Assembly (NCBI RefSeq): GCF_001294455.1
Contig: NZ_LIKT01000023.1
Location: 1 to 64,000, forward strand
Reading direction: 5' to 3'
Origin: Phaeobacter sp. 11ANDIMAR09
GTDB taxonomy: Bacteria; Pseudomonadota; Alphaproteobacteria; Rhodobacterales; Rhodobacteraceae
DNA: 64,000 bases
The stretch's first letter is position 1; every line of letters begins with the position of its first letter. Shown one piece after another: positions 16,163-27,054 of this stretch. The notes under the pieces are model-generated. The model was not told the origin of the DNA and searched no databases. It worked only from the letters and a program-made list of their open reading frames with translations. Position numbers and translations under genes: made by a program.

Positions 16163-17314
16163 TCAGGGGCGCGCTTGTCCAGAGAGCTCGATCACCGTCG
16201 CCACGTCAGAAAGCCCGTAGCCGTTGAACTGGGTGCTCATGGCGGAAGAATAGGCCCCAAGCCCTGGAAACAGGACATAGTCGCCAGCTTGGGTGTCGTC
16301 GGGCAACGGCAACCCATCCGGCAAGCGGTCTAGACTGTCACAGGTGGGGCCAAAAACCACACGCGGGCTGCGCGCAGCCACACGGTGGCGACCGTCAGCG
16401 CTGACCACCTCGACACGACCTGGCAATCCCATGTCGCGGATATCAACAAGACCACCGTAGATCCCGTCGTTCAGGAAAACCATTTCGCCGCCCTTGCGCA
16501 TGCCTTTGATGCGCGCTGCCAAGGTAAAGCTCTCAGAGACCATCGCCCGACCCGGCTCACAGATCAGCTGCGGGTGATCAGTGCCAAAGGCCGCAAGGAC
16601 TGCCCCATTGATGGCGGCAAAGACCCGTTCCAGATCCGGGGCCACCCCATCACGGTTTGCAGCAAAACCACCGCCCACATTGAGCCGTGCAATCTCAACA
16701 CCCGAGGCATCAACAATCCGTTTTGCAGCATGGATATACTCGACCCAGGCGGCCTCATCCTCACATTGGGTGCCGGGATGGAAACACAGGGCCGACGTCC
16801 AGCCCTCTGCGGCGACACGTTGCAGCAACTTTACGGCCTGCTCCGGAGCTGCGCCAAACTTGCTGCCAAAATCATAGGCCGCGCCTTCCACTGGCAGCGC
16901 AAAGCGCACTGCGATTTCCTTGTCCCGGGGCACGTCCCATAGCTTATCCAGCTCTGAATCTTCATCCACCGACCAGCTGGCCACATCATGGGATATCCCT
17001 GCCGCGATCTCGAGGTCCGAGCGCACCGGGTTGTTGTAATGCATCACCGCATCCGGGCTGGCCAGACGCACAGCCGCCATCTCGGCCGGCGAGGCCACAT
17101 CAAAAGCGGAAATCCCGGCTGCCACGAGATTGGACAGCACCGCCTGATGCGGGTTGGCTTTGACCGCATAGGTGACCAGGCCCTCAAACCCAACCTGAAA
17201 CCGCTCAGCAACCTGGTGTAGCACCCGCGGCGAAAAATACAGGATCGGGTGATCCGGATTGTGGCGCGCCAGATGGGTTTCGGGATCAAGCCAAAGCGGT
17301 GGAATTTGCTGCAT
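16163..17314 (-). CDS. PLP-dependent ornithine/lysine decarboxylase (fold type III)
   Basis: A 383-residue alanine-racemase-fold decarboxylase, the eukaryotic-type ODC family found in alphaproteobacteria as L/ODC; it would produce putrescine and/or cadaverine. The PLP lysine is in TYAVKANPH (residue 52); the CFHPGTQ, NVGGGF, EPGRAM and GPTCDSLD motifs and the closing FPGLGAYSSAMSTQFNGY are conserved. I chose ATG 17314 because GAGG lies nine bases upstream; ATG 17329 (five residues longer) is also possible. It is divergent from an Lrp-type regulator. Ornithine versus lysine preference cannot be read off. Confidence 0.88.
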   Translation of the reverse strand: MQQIPPLWLDPETHLARHNPDHPILYFSPRVLHQVAERFQVGFEGLVTYAVKANPHQAVLSNLVAAGISAFDVASPAEMAAVRLASPDAVMHYNNPVRSDLEIAAGISHDVASWSVDEDSELDKLWDVPRDKEIAVRFALPVEGAAYDFGSKFGAAPEQAVKLLQRVAAEGWTSALCFHPGTQCEDEAAWVEYIHAAKRIVDASGVEIARLNVGGGFAANRDGVAPDLERVFAAINGAVLAAFGTDHPQLICEPGRAMVSESFTLAARIKGMRKGGEMVFLNDGIYGGLVDIRDMGLPGRVEVVSADGRHRVAARSPRVVFGPTCDSLDRLPDGLPLPDDTQAGDYVLFPGLGAYSSAMSTQFNGYGLSDVATVIELSGQARP

Positions 17315-17371
17315 CGGTAAAAGCCTCATGTGTTTTACCCATTTTCCGGCGGTTTAGCGTCGATATCGCCT

Positions 17372-17391
17372 GTCATTTCGACTAGAGTGAC
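17372..17391. promoter_or_regulatory. Candidate operator between decarboxylase and Lrp gene
   Basis: GTCA (17372-17375) and TGAC (17388-17391) bracket 12 bases in the 92-base gap between the divergent genes; the arms extend weakly. Position suggests a site for the Lrp-type regulator. Confidence 0.25.
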
Positions 17392-17421
17392 GAAAAATAT
17401 CGGCACATCGCAGGCAAATAG

Positions 17422-17856
17422 ATGAAAACAGACGAAATCGACCAGCAGCTATTGACCCTTTTGCGCGAAAACGCCCGCCGCCCCGTAGCGGATCTGGCCC
17501 GCGCCCTGGGTCTGGCGCGCACCACCGTGCAGGCGCGGATTGAGCGGCTAGAGAGCTCGGGCGTGATCCAAGGCTATACGCTGCGGTCTTCGGCGGCGAC
17601 GCGCCCGCCTTTGCAAGCCACGGTGCTGATCTCGATCGAGCCGCGCTCGGGGCCCGAAGTGCTGTCGCGGCTGCGCAGCCTGCCCGGCGTGGAGGTGGTG
17701 CATACCACTTCTGGCCGGTTTGATCTGTTGGCGCAGGTGGTTGCGCAGACCACGGCTGAACTGGACCGAACCATTGACCGCATCGGCGAGGCCCGCGGCG
17801 TGCGCTCTTCTGAGAGCCTGATCCATCTGGCCACAAAACTGGACCGCACTTCCTAA
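17422..17856 (+). CDS. Lrp/AsnC-family transcriptional regulator
   Basis: A 144-residue regulator: helix-turn-helix at residues 1-60 (RPVADLARALGLARTTVQAR), RAM domain after it (LPGVEVVHTTSGRFDLLAQV). Such proteins respond to amino acids. It is transcribed away from the ornithine/lysine decarboxylase gene, so control of that gene in response to ornithine, lysine or arginine is a fair inference. The coding sequence ends 121 bases before valS. Confidence 0.88.
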   Translation: MKTDEIDQQLLTLLRENARRPVADLARALGLARTTVQARIERLESSGVIQGYTLRSSAATRPPLQATVLISIEPRSGPEVLSRLRSLPGVEVVHTTSGRFDLLAQVVAQTTAELDRTIDRIGEARGVRSSESLIHLATKLDRTS

Positions 17857-17894
17857 CCCCCCTCCGGGCGGTCAAAACAGGCTTTTGCGGCGCA

Positions 17895-17949
17895 GGGTTG
17901 CGCCATGGCTTCCCCTTTGCGCCCCCATTCGTTATTGGAGGCGCAACCC
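17895..17949 (+). promoter_or_regulatory. Inverted repeat in the valS leader
   Basis: GGGTTGCGCC (17895-17904) and GGCGCAACCC (17940-17949) are perfect complements 35 bases apart, ending 28 bases before the valS start. No T-run or T-box features are seen. It may be a leader hairpin controlling valS. Confidence 0.4.
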
Positions 17950-17977
17950 CGAATTCAACCGACGCAGGACGACCCTC

Positions 17978-21088
<3,111 letters not shown>

Positions 21089-21127
21089 CCGCTGCGCGCC
21101 CTGCTGCGGCAAGGAAAAAACCCCACA

Positions 21128-21156
21128 AAAACGCCCGCCAACTGTGCGGGCGTTTT
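21128..21156. terminator. Terminator of valS (symmetric)
   Basis: AAAACGCCCGC (21128-21138) and GCGGGCGTTTT (21146-21156) form a perfect 11-bp stem with loop CAACTGT, ending in a short T-run, 40 bases past valS. Confidence 0.9.
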
Positions 21157-21291
21157 CAGTTCGAACGCTTTGTATTTTTATCAGTTTTTACAGCTTTCAG
21201 ACCGTTACGGGGAAAATGGCTGACAGCTCACCATTGTCATTTCTCCGGTTCTGTATCAGCTTGGGACAAACATCATGAGGGAGTTCTGAAG

Positions 21292-21585
21292 ATGCCAAAG
21301 GGCTATTGGGTTGCGCATGTCGATGTCGATGATCTGGACCGCTACAAGGACTATATCGCGGCCAATGCCGCGCCCTTTGCTGAATATGGCGCATCCTTTC
21401 TGGTGCGGGGCGGCCCCAAGGAAGTCCGCGAAGGCAAGTTGCGCGCCCGCACGGTGGTGATCGAATTCAAGGATTTCGAAACCGCCAAATCCTGTTATGA
21501 TAGTGTCGCTTATCAAGATGCCAAAGCGCTGCGCGACCCGGTCTCAACCGGTGACATGGAGATTGTCGAAGGCTACGATAGCTAA
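21292..21585 (+). CDS. DUF1330 domain protein
   Basis: A 97-residue dimeric alpha+beta barrel protein of the DUF1330 family (KGYWVAHVDVDDLDRYKDYI, AEYGASFLVRGG, VVIEFKDFETAKSCYDS, the closing DMEIVEGYD). The fold is that of small antibiotic monooxygenase-like proteins, but no catalytic function is established for the family. A GGGAG ribosome site stands nine bases before the ATG. It follows the valS terminator and precedes the TerB operon by 146 bases. Confidence 0.85.
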   Translation: MPKGYWVAHVDVDDLDRYKDYIAANAAPFAEYGASFLVRGGPKEVREGKLRARTVVIEFKDFETAKSCYDSVAYQDAKALRDPVSTGDMEIVEGYDS

Positions 21586-21731
21586 GGTTTTCGCCTGTTG
21601 GCGCCATTTAAAAGGGCACATCTGGCACCGGTCAGGTGAGCGCCCTAAAACCGCCCGCAGGCAAGTATTTTTTGGCGAGGCCTGTATCTACCTGCCGCGC
21701 CCTTCTCTTGGATCGACGGAGTATCCCAGTT

Positions 21732-22193
21732 ATGCTCAAGAAGTTTTTTCAGGCCTTTCGCCCCACGGACACGCCGGCCCTGCCGGACCCGGATGCCGAG
21801 CTGGCGCTTGGCGCTCTTTTGGTGCGGGTGGCCAAGTCGGATCGCGAGTACAAGCTGGAAGAGATCAGCCTGATCGACCGGATCCTGTCGCGCCTTTACC
21901 AGCATGACGCGCTAGAGGCCGCAAAGGTCCGGGCGACCTGCGAAAAGCTGCACGCGGCCGCGCCCGAAACCGATACCTTTGGCCGTCTGATCCGGGAAAC
22001 CACCGGGCTGGATGAACGCCTGGCCGCGCTCGATGCCCTGTGGGAAGTGGTGCTGGCTGACCAAAATGAACACGAAGGTGAGGTGCGCATTCTGGAGGAG
22101 GCCTACAAGGCCATGGGACTGTCCTTTGCGGACAATGAGTCCGCCCGCGACAAGGCCCTCGCCAAGCTCGCCACAAGCCTAGAGGGTGAATGA
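21732..22193 (+). CDS. TerB-like protein, first of a tandem pair
   Basis: A 153-residue protein from ATG 21732 (MLKKFFQAFRPTDTP); an upstream in-frame extension has no family support. The core (LALGALLVRVAKSDREYKLE, LAALDALWEVVLADQNEHEG) is the all-helical TerB fold, whose acidic residues bind metal in tellurite-resistance TerB. No tellurite genes (terC, terD, terE, terZ) are nearby, so resistance is not implied. Its stop overlaps the next start by four bases (ATGA), giving coupled translation with the paralogue at 22190 and then a PhnD-like gene. Confidence 0.85.
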   Translation: MLKKFFQAFRPTDTPALPDPDAELALGALLVRVAKSDREYKLEEISLIDRILSRLYQHDALEAAKVRATCEKLHAAAPETDTFGRLIRETTGLDERLAALDALWEVVLADQNEHEGEVRILEEAYKAMGLSFADNESARDKALAKLATSLEGE

Positions 22194-22633
22194 TGTTTAA
22201 AGAACTGCTGGCGCGCCTCCTTGACCCGGCGCCTGAGCCATTGAACGATGAAGGCGCGCGCATGGCGTTGACTGCGCTGTTGGTTCGTATTGCCCGTTCC
22301 GACCACAATTATTCCGAAGTGGAAAAAGACCGTATCGACCGCATCATCTGCTCTCGGTTCGGTCAGGATACCGGTGGGGCCATCATCCTGCGAGAACAGG
22401 CAGAAGCCCTGGAAGCCGAGGCCCCGGATACGGTGCGCTTTACCCGCGCTATCAAGGAGGCGGTCGCCTTTGAAGATCGCATCGGTGTTGTCGAGGCACT
22501 GTGGCAGGTGGTGCTGGCAGATGGGCACCGTGACGTCGGCGAAGATGCTCTGATGCGGTTGACTGCCAATCTGTTGGGGGTCAGCGATATCGAGAGCGCC
22601 AAGGCCCGCAAACGGATGGAGGCGGCCATATGA
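22190..22633 (+). CDS. TerB-like protein, second of a tandem pair
   Basis: A 147-residue paralogue of the preceding protein: MALTALLVRIARSDHNYSEV and VVEALWQVVLADGHRDVGED line up with the first copy's LALGALLVRVAKSDREYKLE and LAALDALWEVVLADQNEHEG. The family's acidic metal-site positions appear kept. It may start at ATG 22190 or 22193. It overlaps the next gene by four bases, so all three are one coupled operon. The tandem pair points to a heterodimer or stacked assembly; function is unknown. Confidence 0.85.
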   Translation: MMFKELLARLLDPAPEPLNDEGARMALTALLVRIARSDHNYSEVEKDRIDRIICSRFGQDTGGAIILREQAEALEAEAPDTVRFTRAIKEAVAFEDRIGVVEALWQVVLADGHRDVGEDALMRLTANLLGVSDIESAKARKRMEAAI

Positions 22634-23400
22634 TTGCCTATCTCGGCATGTATGACAGGGCGGAAACCGCAGCCGCCAACGACGCGCTTTGGGCTGCCAT
22701 TCACAACAATCTGGAAAACAGCCCTGAAAGCCTGACCCGCGACATGGATCCCTGGCAGGCCTGGACCTCCCCGGATTTGCTTCTGGCCCAAACCTGTGGC
22801 TGTCCTTTTCGCACCCGGCTTTATGGCGAGGTTGAGCTGGTCGGAACACCTGATTACGGTCACCCCGATTGCCCGCCCGGCTACTATCGCAGCGTGTTTA
22901 TCGCCAAGAAATCCACGCCTGCGCCAAGGCTAGACCAGTTTGACCGCGCCCGTTTTGCCTATAACGATGCCCTGTCCCAATCCGGTTGGGCAGCGCCCCT
23001 GATCCACCTGCAAGACCAAAACATTCTGCCGGGTGCCCTGGTTGAAACCGGCGGCCATCGCGCCTCGGCACAGGCCGTTGCCGAAGGCCGAGCCGATTTT
23101 GCGGCCCTCGACATGCTCTCTTGGAACATGATCCAGGACTATGATGATTTTGCCAAAGAGCTCTGCGTAGTCGAGCTGACAGCCCCAACGCCGGGACTGC
23201 CCCTGATCACCTCCTTGACGCAGGATCCCTCGGCCCTGTTTTTGGCGGTGAAAGCCGCCATTGGCACCCTGGACGAGGCCACCCGTTCCAGGCTGCGGCT
23301 CAAAGGGTTTTTGCATATCCCAACCAGCGAATACCTGGCGGTTCCAACCCCGCCTGGACCTGTGTTGACAGAATTGAAGATCAAGGCGCGCAGGGGATAG
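22630..23400 (+). CDS. PhnD/SsuA-like substrate-binding-fold protein lacking a signal peptide
   Basis: A 256-residue protein of the phosphonate/phosphate-type binding-protein family (PhnD). Family features: AQTCGCPFRTRLYG, YYRSVFIAKKS, FAYNDALSQSGWAAPL, GGHRASAQAVAEGRADFAAL and TPGLPLITS. Ordinary PhnD proteins are periplasmic, but this one starts MIAYLGMYDRAETAAANDAL, with no hydrophobic leader, so it should stay in the cytoplasm unless the start is wrong; the four-base overlap with the TerB gene supports the start. No permease or ATPase of a phosphonate system adjoins; the ABC genes downstream are the polar amino-acid type. A ligand sensor or modified enzyme is more likely than a transporter part. 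Confidence 0.8.
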   Translation: MIAYLGMYDRAETAAANDALWAAIHNNLENSPESLTRDMDPWQAWTSPDLLLAQTCGCPFRTRLYGEVELVGTPDYGHPDCPPGYYRSVFIAKKSTPAPRLDQFDRARFAYNDALSQSGWAAPLIHLQDQNILPGALVETGGHRASAQAVAEGRADFAALDMLSWNMIQDYDDFAKELCVVELTAPTPGLPLITSLTQDPSALFLAVKAAIGTLDEATRSRLRLKGFLHIPTSEYLAVPTPPGPVLTELKIKARRG

Positions 23401-23532
23401 TCTCCTGCACGTTTTGGCAGCTGTTGCCTCCATTCCGGGCAGTTATCCCCAAAACTTCCCGGTTTTAACATTGCATTCAGGCAAATTTTCAGTCCAATTA
23501 GTGCCAGTTTTTTACAACTGGGCGAAACCGTT

Positions 23533-24321
23533 TTGAACAATCCGGCACCTGTACTCGAGATCCGCGACCTGCATAAATCCTATGGAGAGTTGGAAGTCAT
23601 TAAAGGTGTCAACATCACCGCCCACCGTGGTGATGTTGTGTCGCTGATTGGCTCATCCGGATCGGGAAAATCCACCCTTCTGCGCTGCTGCAACCTGCTG
23701 GAAAACAGCCAGGATGGCGAAATCCGCTTCAAAGGTGAACCAATCACCTGGTCCGGCACTGGACTGAACCGTCGCCCCAGTGATGCAAAGCAGGTGATCC
23801 GAATTCGCACCAATCTGTCGATGGTGTTTCAGCAGTTCAATCTCTGGGCCCATATGACCATTTTGCAAAATGTCATGGAGGCGCCGGTCACCGTCTTGGG
23901 ACGCGATCCCAAGGAGGTGGAAGAGGCCGCCCGCAAATACCTGGACAAGGTTGGCATCGCCGACAAATGGGACGCCTATCCAGCGCAGCTGTCTGGTGGC
24001 CAGCAACAGCGGGCTGCCATTGCGCGGGCCCTGTGCATGGAGCCCGAAGCCCTGCTGTTTGACGAGCCGACCTCGGCCTTGGACCCCGAATTGGAGCAGG
24101 AAGTTGTCAAAGTCATCAAAGATCTGGCCGCAGAAGGCCGGACCATGATGATCGTGACACACGATATGAATCTGGCCGCAGATGTGTCAGATCAGGTTGT
24201 CTTCCTGCATCAAGGTCTCATCGAGGAACAGGGCACCGCGGATGAGGTGTTTGGCAATACCCAATCCGACCGTCTGCGCACCTTCCTGGCGCCAACCCGG
24301 CACCTGCGCGCCAGCTTTTAA
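23533..24321 (+). CDS. Polar amino-acid ABC transporter, ATP-binding protein (HisP-like)
   Basis: A 262-residue ATPase with Walker A GSSGSGKST (near residue 41), Q-loop MVFQQFNLWAHMT, signature LSGGQQQRAAIARAL, Walker B ALLFDEPTSALDPEL and the His-loop MMIVTHDM. The HisP/GlnQ subfamily is indicated by the overall sequence and by the neighbouring binding protein and two permeases. The start is TTG 23533 (M)NNPAPVLEIRDLHKSYG, as no ATG or GTG is available in frame nearby. It heads the transporter operon 23533-26896. Confidence 0.93.
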   Translation: MNNPAPVLEIRDLHKSYGELEVIKGVNITAHRGDVVSLIGSSGSGKSTLLRCCNLLENSQDGEIRFKGEPITWSGTGLNRRPSDAKQVIRIRTNLSMVFQQFNLWAHMTILQNVMEAPVTVLGRDPKEVEEAARKYLDKVGIADKWDAYPAQLSGGQQQRAAIARALCMEPEALLFDEPTSALDPELEQEVVKVIKDLAAEGRTMMIVTHDMNLAADVSDQVVFLHQGLIEEQGTADEVFGNTQSDRLRTFLAPTRHLRASF

Positions 24322-24396
24322 CCCCTTGCCTGGGGCGCCTACCGGCCCAGGCATCACAATAAGAAACGACAACCAATCATAAACGGGAGTATCACC

Positions 24397-25104
24397 ATGA
24401 AATCACTTATCCTGACCACCGCCGCGCTGGCTCTGACTGCTGGCATGGGTATGGCCGACACCGTCCGTCTGGGCACCGAGGGCGCCTACCCTCCCTACAA
24501 CTTCCTCAACGACAATGGCGAAGTTGACGGATTTGAGCGCGAACTGGGCGATGAGCTGTGCAAGCGCGCCGAGCTGACCTGCGAATGGGTCACCAACGAC
24601 TGGGATTCGATCATCCCCAACCTGACTTCGGGCAACTACGACGCCATTATCGCTGGTATGTCGATCACCGCCGAGCGTGAAGAACTGGTTGATTTCACCC
24701 AGGGCTACACCCAGCCGTCCCCTTCGGCCTATGCCGGCATGAGCGAAGGCGTTGACGTCAAAACCGCCGTTGTTGCAGCCCAGGCTTCGACCATCCAGTC
24801 GGCGCATGTTGCCTCCACTGGTGCCACCTTGGTTGAATTCGCCACCCCAGATGAAACCGTTGCTGCGGTTCAGTCCGGCGAAGTGGACGCGGTTCTGTCC
24901 GACAAGGACTTCCTGATCCCAATCGTTGCCGAAACCGAGCTGATGTTCCTGGAAGAAGTCCGTCTGGGCGGCGGCATTGGCATGGCCTTCCGTGAATCTG
25001 ACGACGAGCTGCGCGGCAAATTCGACGCGGCCATCGCCTCCATGAAAGAAGACGGTTCGCTGAACGATATGCTCGACAAATGGGAAATCGAAGGCAAGTT
25101 CTGA
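24397..25104 (+). CDS. Polar amino-acid ABC transporter, periplasmic binding protein
   Basis: A 235-residue protein with a signal peptide (MKSLILTTAALALTAGMGMA, cut before DT). The mature part begins TVRLGTEGAYPPYNF, the hallmark of the HisJ/ArtJ family 3 binding proteins, with GFERELGDELCKR and ITAEREELVDFT following. These proteins bind histidine, arginine, lysine, ornithine, opines or similar cationic compounds. A GGGAG ribosome site is clear. A stable hairpin just behind the stop likely protects this highly needed part of the mRNA. The link with polyamine genes downstream suggests an amine or basic amino acid as ligand. Confidence 0.92.
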   Translation: MKSLILTTAALALTAGMGMADTVRLGTEGAYPPYNFLNDNGEVDGFERELGDELCKRAELTCEWVTNDWDSIIPNLTSGNYDAIIAGMSITAEREELVDFTQGYTQPSPSAYAGMSEGVDVKTAVVAAQASTIQSAHVASTGATLVEFATPDETVAAVQSGEVDAVLSDKDFLIPIVAETELMFLEEVRLGGGIGMAFRESDDELRGKFDAAIASMKEDGSLNDMLDKWEIEGKF

Positions 25105-25129
25105 TCGCCTTTAGATCTCCATGACTTTT

Positions 25130-25151
25130 GGGACAGGGTTCGCCCTGTCCC
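25130..25151 (+). promoter_or_regulatory. UUCG-capped mRNA hairpin between binding protein and permease
   Basis: GGGACAGGG (25130-25138) and CCCTGTCCC (25143-25151) form a perfect 9-bp stem closed by a TTCG tetraloop. Such hairpins behind binding-protein genes raise their mRNA stability over the permease genes. Confidence 0.75.
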
Positions 25152-25211
25152 ATTCCCTTTCCTCTCCCGCAACCTCGCCACCGGTTGCGCCTTCACGGTA
25201 AGAGGCCCATC

Positions 25212-26093
25212 ATTTTTTCCTATTGCTCTGACCCCTCCCTGCTCGAAGGTCTGAAGTGGCTTAGCTGCTACCTGACCACCGGCAAGCATATGGGCTTCTA
25301 TGTCTCCTTTGGGACCGTGCTCCTGCTCTTGGCCATCACCGCACCGGCCGCCCTGGCCTTTGGCTTTGGGGCCGCAATGCTGTCGCGCGCGCGGCTTGCT
25401 CCGGTGTCCTGGATCGGCAAAGGCTATATCGCCGCCGTCCGCGGTGTGCCTGACATTGCCTTTTTCCTGTTCTTTGTCATTGCTTTGGACCAGGGCATTG
25501 AATGGCTGCTGCATCAGGCCCGTTGCCCCGACTGGAGTGACCCCATTCGTCAGGGCAATGATTTTGTTGTGTGCGACATCGCCAAGATGCCGCTGGGCAC
25601 CTCACCGCAATGGATCCATGAGACCTATGGCTTTGCCCTGGCTGTGCTGACCTTTGCCATTGTCTTTGGTGCCTTTGCCGGCAATGTGCTTTATGGCGCG
25701 ATGAGCTCGGTCCCGCGGGCGCAGATCGAAACCGCTGAAGCCTATGGCATGACCCGCCGCCAGGCCTTCTGGCGCATTCTGGTGCCGCAGATGTGGGTCT
25801 ATGCCCTGCCCGGCCTGTCGAACCTCTGGATGGTGTTGATCAAGGCCACGCCTTTGCTGTTCCTGCTGGGGGTGGAAGACATCGTCTATTGGGCACGTGA
25901 GCTGGGGGGCTCCAAGATGGCCCGCTTTACCGACTACCCGCATGGGGATTGGCGGATGTGGTACTTCCTGGTGCTCTTGGTCTTCTACCTCGCCTTTACC
26001 CGTGTGTCCGAAGTGGTTCTGGCCCGTATTACTCTGAAACTGTCCCATGGTCAGGCGACCGTCGGCGGCGAAGCGCAAAGGAAAGCGGCATGA
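25212..26093 (+). CDS. Polar amino-acid ABC transporter, permease 1 (HisQ-like)
   Basis: An approximately 293-residue permease with about five membrane segments and the EAA loop QIETAEAYGMTRRQAFWRIL. No ATG, GTG or well-placed TTG begins the conserved part; the best-supplied codon is ATT 25212, six bases behind AAGAGG, giving (M)FSYCSDPSLLEGLKWLS. TTG 25185 or ATG 25290 are alternatives, but the latter would remove conserved-looking residues. A periplasmic loop of about 30 residues (ARCPDWSDPIRQGNDFVVCD) carries two cysteines. It overlaps the next permease by four bases. Confidence 0.85.
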   Translation: MFSYCSDPSLLEGLKWLSCYLTTGKHMGFYVSFGTVLLLLAITAPAALAFGFGAAMLSRARLAPVSWIGKGYIAAVRGVPDIAFFLFFVIALDQGIEWLLHQARCPDWSDPIRQGNDFVVCDIAKMPLGTSPQWIHETYGFALAVLTFAIVFGAFAGNVLYGAMSSVPRAQIETAEAYGMTRRQAFWRILVPQMWVYALPGLSNLWMVLIKATPLLFLLGVEDIVYWARELGGSKMARFTDYPHGDWRMWYFLVLLVFYLAFTRVSEVVLARITLKLSHGQATVGGEAQRKAA

Positions 26094-26896
26094 GCTGTTG
26101 GGATACAGTGCAGAAATACGCCTTCCAGTCGATTGGCTACGGCGAGCGGGTTCTGCCAAAATCTGACATCACCCTGTGCGATCAGTTCACCCTGATCGGC
26201 TCAGGCATGATGGTAAATCTTTATTTTGGCATCCTGGCCGTGATGTCTGGCTTTATCTTTGCCAATGCTCTGGCGATGGCAAAGTTCTCGGGCAATCCCT
26301 GGACGCGCAAACCGGCGGAGTGGTTCATCTTTCTGTTTCGCGGCTCGCCGCTCTTCATCCAGTTCTTCTTTGCCTACTTCCTGTTTATCTACCTCAAAGG
26401 CGTCGCCCCGATCTTTGGCCCTCTGAGCGCGGCCTGGCTGGGCGCTTTGATCGTGTTGTTTCTCAATACCGCGGCCTATTCCGGCGAGATCTTCTATGGG
26501 GCGCTGTTGTCGATCCCCAAGGGAGATATGGAAGCGGCTGACGCCTATGGACTGACCGGCTGGTCACGCTTCCGCAAGGTGATGTGGCCCACCATGATGC
26601 GTCTAGCCTGGCCGGCCTATACCAACGAGGCGATCTTTCTGTTCCATGCCACCACCCTGGTCTATTTCTCGGGGTTCCCGGTCTGGCGCCAACAAGGCGA
26701 TGCGCTCTATTACGCCAAATACATCGCCGACAAGACCTTCAACCCCTTTGTGCCCTATCCGATTCTGGCCTTCTACTTCATCCTGCTGACCCTGTTGGTC
26801 ATCTTGCTGTTTGGCCTGATCAACAAGAGGCTGAACCGGCATTTGCCACAGGCCCAACGCTCCAAGGTCAAGTATAAGCCCAATCTGATCCGCTGA
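26090..26896 (+). CDS. Polar amino-acid ABC transporter, permease 2 (HisM-like)
   Basis: A 268-residue permease from ATG 26090 (MSCWDTVQKYAFQSIGYG), coupled by ATGA overlap with permease 1. The EAA loop is GDMEAADAYGLTGWSRFRKV. An N-terminal stretch of about 40 residues precedes the first membrane helix. It ends the transporter operon, followed after 19 bases by a strong terminator. Confidence 0.92.
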   Translation: MSCWDTVQKYAFQSIGYGERVLPKSDITLCDQFTLIGSGMMVNLYFGILAVMSGFIFANALAMAKFSGNPWTRKPAEWFIFLFRGSPLFIQFFFAYFLFIYLKGVAPIFGPLSAAWLGALIVLFLNTAAYSGEIFYGALLSIPKGDMEAADAYGLTGWSRFRKVMWPTMMRLAWPAYTNEAIFLFHATTLVYFSGFPVWRQQGDALYYAKYIADKTFNPFVPYPILAFYFILLTLLVILLFGLINKRLNRHLPQAQRSKVKYKPNLIR

Positions 26897-26915
26897 AGCA
26901 TCAACAAAACAACTG

Positions 26916-26943
26916 AAAAATGGCTCCTTCGGGAGCCATTTTT
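26916..26943 (+). terminator. Terminator of the ABC transporter operon
   Basis: TGGCTCC and GGAGCCA (26921-26927, 26932-26938) with loop TTCG, flanked by AAAAA and TTTTT; a textbook Rho-independent terminator. Confidence 0.92.
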
Positions 26944-26981
26944 CATGGTCGGCGTTTCGGTCTCATGGGTGAATTAGAAAC

Positions 26982-26994
26982 TTTTGATCAAATT
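26982..26994. promoter_or_regulatory. Palindrome TTTGATCAAA upstream of first ligase (copy 1)
   Basis: TTTTGATCAAATT lies 60 bases before the start of the glutamine-synthetase-like gene. The same 13 bases recur at 28413-28425 before the next unit of this locus, which makes a shared operator likely. The regulator is not encoded in the window. Confidence 0.5.
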
Positions 26995-27054
26995 CTCTTG
27001 GCGCGATGCAATTCCTGAAGTACAACAGGAGCACCGCCACCAAGGAGCCCTCCC

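Noticed and set aside
17857-17977. T-box leader of valS
   Set aside because: No T-box consensus (AGGGTGGNACCRCG) or specifier loop; only a simple inverted repeat.
21732-22633. Tellurite resistance locus
   Set aside because: TerB fold alone does not imply resistance; terA, terC, terD, terE and terZ are all missing.
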